Origin: Hoylesella timonensis 4401737 = DSM 22865 = JCM 15640
GTDB lineage: Bacteria > Bacteroidota > Bacteroidia > Bacteroidales > Bacteroidaceae
Assembly (NCBI RefSeq): GCF_000455445.1
Contig: NZ_HG417090.1
Coordinates: 63,599-117,405, forward strand
DNA: 53,807 nucleotides
Direction of reading: 5' to 3'
Shown: positions 52,631 to 53,807 of the stretch, piece by piece
How the letters are laid out: the number at the start of each line of letters is the position of its first letter
Numbering within the stretch: position 1 is the stretch's first letter
The notes under the pieces: generated by a model
Told to the model about the DNA's origin: nothing
Database searches by the model: none
Seen by the model: the letters and a program-made list of their open reading frames with translations, nothing else
Made by a program: the position numbers and the translations under genes

Positions 52631-53506
52631 TTATAATTCGCTTTCGGGCACATTAAACGTGCTGATGTTCATATCTCCTTTTTCTAATCCCAATTTTAGC
52701 CACTTCATCCGTTGAGCACTTGTGCCATGCGTGAACGATTCTGGTTGGACATATCCTTGTGCTTTCTTTTGCAGGTAGTTGTCCCCAATCTTTTCGGCAC
52801 AATTGATCGCCTCTTCAATATCCCCATCTTCTAACGAATTATATTCGGCATCATCGTGATGCGCCCACACACCAGCATAGTAATCTGCCAACAGTTCCAG
52901 TCGTACACTGATACGATTGGCATCAACCTTATTCGAGCGACTCATTTGTTGATGTGCCTCGCCAAGCGTCCCCAACAAATATTCTACATGATGTCCAACC
53001 TCATGCGCAATGACGTAAGCATAAGCAAAATCTCCACTGGCACCGAGTTGCCGCTTCATACTGGTAAAGAAAGATAGGTCGATGTATAACTTTTGGTCGC
53101 CCGAGCAATAAAATGGACCGGCAGCAGAAGAGGCTGAACCGCACGCACTATTCACTCTGTCGGTGAAAAGCACCAATGTCGGTGGGGTATAGGTACGTCC
53201 CATTTCCTGAAACACTTTACTCCAAACATCCTCGGTACTTGCCAAGATTTGTCTTGAAAACTTTGCCAGCTCTTCCTCCTCAGCAGTAAATTCTCTCTGT
53301 TGTGGAGCAACTTCTTCGCGAAGGGTATTGAGTCCACCTTGTTGAATCACATTTCCCACAATGTCACCAATGCCACCACCCTGCATAAGGGTGAATAAAG
53401 CGATTAACACAATACCTCCGATACCTCCAATACCAGCCTTGGTTCTTGTACTCATTCCTCTTCGGTCTTCCACATTATTGCTTTCTCTGCGTCCGTTTAA
53501 TTTCAT
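52631..53506 (-). CDS. Neutral zinc metallopeptidase (YpfJ-like, PF04228)
   Basis: 291 residues. N-terminal cytoplasmic arginine-rich stub (GRRESNNVEDRRG), a membrane anchor (IGGIGGIVLIALFTLMQGGG), a helical linker, then the peptidase-like domain: VNSACGSASSAAGPFYCSGD, KLYIDLSFF, zinc motif HEVGHHVEYLLG and RLELLADYYAGVWAH. The substrate is unknown for the family. A -7 box TATATTTG on the minus strand (53549-53556) lies 43 bases upstream of the start. Confidence 0.9.
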   Translation of the reverse strand: MKLNGRRESNNVEDRRGMSTRTKAGIGGIGGIVLIALFTLMQGGGIGDIVGNVIQQGGLNTLREEVAPQQREFTAEEEELAKFSRQILASTEDVWSKVFQEMGRTYTPPTLVLFTDRVNSACGSASSAAGPFYCSGDQKLYIDLSFFTSMKRQLGASGDFAYAYVIAHEVGHHVEYLLGTLGEAHQQMSRSNKVDANRISVRLELLADYYAGVWAHHDDAEYNSLEDGDIEEAINCAEKIGDNYLQKKAQGYVQPESFTHGTSAQRMKWLKLGLEKGDMNISTFNVPESEL

Positions 53507-53548
53507 TGTAATTTATTTTTTATAGCTTTACCTTCTAAAATATTTCTA

Positions 53549-53556
53549 CAAATATA
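53549..53556 (-). promoter_or_regulatory. -7 box of the zinc peptidase gene
   Basis: Minus strand TATATTTG fits TAnnTTTG at a normal distance from the ATG at 53506. Confidence 0.5.
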
Positions 53557-53674
53557 CGCATTTATTTGCTTTTTTGGTGCAATTTAGGGGAAAAAATAAG
53601 CTCACCGCTCGTGGCGCTTTCATTTATATAAGGTGGCTCCTTCTTGGCAAAGGTGTACGTTACTTTTGTCTTGA

Positions 53675-53807
53675 AATTTTACCAAAAATCGACCATTGAA
53701 AATCTTCAAAATAGAAAAAATCAATAGGCAAATGTGCTACAAAAATGTGATGATTTGAGCAAAATAAATGCCTTTTTAAGTTGAAACATTGATTTAAATG
53801 GTCTTAG
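53675..53807 (+). repeat. Dispersed intergenic repeat, copy D (cut by window edge)
   Basis: ATTTTACCAAAAATCGACCA, AATCTTCAAAATAGAAAAAA and AATAGGCAAATGTGCT match copy B nearly base for base. GAGCAAAATA and GAAACATTGATTTAAA continue the order seen in B. The window ends before hairpin 1. Confidence 0.75.

Overview
The window looks like a chromosomal stretch of a Prevotella-type Bacteroidales bacterium. The evidence is consistent -7 promoter boxes of the form TAnnTTTG (often with TTTG or ATTG about 20 bases upstream), almost no purine-rich ribosome binding sites, an interpain-like C10 protease with a type IX secretion C-terminal domain, TamL, a PadR/PspC pair, a GH2/GH31 glycoside hydrolase set, and the gene order amidophosphoribosyltransferase-like / carA / carB. 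This is inferred from gene content and motifs; no search was possible.

Region 1 (1-6493) is accessory DNA, probably one end of a degraded mobilizable or conjugative element lying against the 3' end of a tRNA-Ser gene. It holds the right end of an IS5-like element sitting inside an IS982-like transposase gene, a serine recombinase next to a scar of a large helicase-type gene, and two minus-strand operons of small, mostly acidic, uncharacterised proteins, one of which is a tandem SH3/WYL_2-like protein. A 250-490 bp element occurs three times. Twice it lies directly in front of one of these operons; the third copy now faces the IS982 remnant. The copies differ in sequence, yet four hairpins are kept by compensatory changes. 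This is the strongest candidate for an undescribed system here.

Region 2 (6494-13130) has a PadR regulator with a PspC membrane protein, an AT-rich TonB-dependent receptor with an operator-like palindrome, and 1.6 kb of non-coding DNA holding a copy of a dispersed repeat and a 197 bp MITE-like palindrome. Region 3 (13130-23907) carries a GH2 beta-galactosidase with a C-terminal F5/8-type domain, a urea transporter co-transcribed with a C10 cysteine protease, TamL and GreA. Region 4 (24192-33184) contains a truncated DUF3791/DUF3990 toxin-like pair beside another repeat copy, an ECF sigma operon whose last gene joins an anti-sigma-like N-terminus to an outer-membrane-barrel-like domain, two envelope proteins of unknown role, RibH with a membrane TPR protein, and RecF with a DUF721/DciA-like protein. 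Region 5 (33189-42256) is a minus-strand run: M3 peptidase, dCMP deaminase, CtpA protease, 5-formyl-THF cyclo-ligase and a large GH31 enzyme. It is bracketed by two arrays of the same degenerate 8-bp repeat. Region 6 (42300-53807) has a third repeat copy, an OprP-type porin, an orphan Wza-like exporter, the PurF-like/carA/carB cluster for carbamoyl phosphate, a tiny VDS-repeat lipoprotein, a YpfJ-type zinc peptidase, and the start of a fourth repeat copy at the edge.

The core gene blocks are ordinary. The interest lies in the structured element of region 1 and in the dispersed repeat, octamer-array and MITE families elsewhere.
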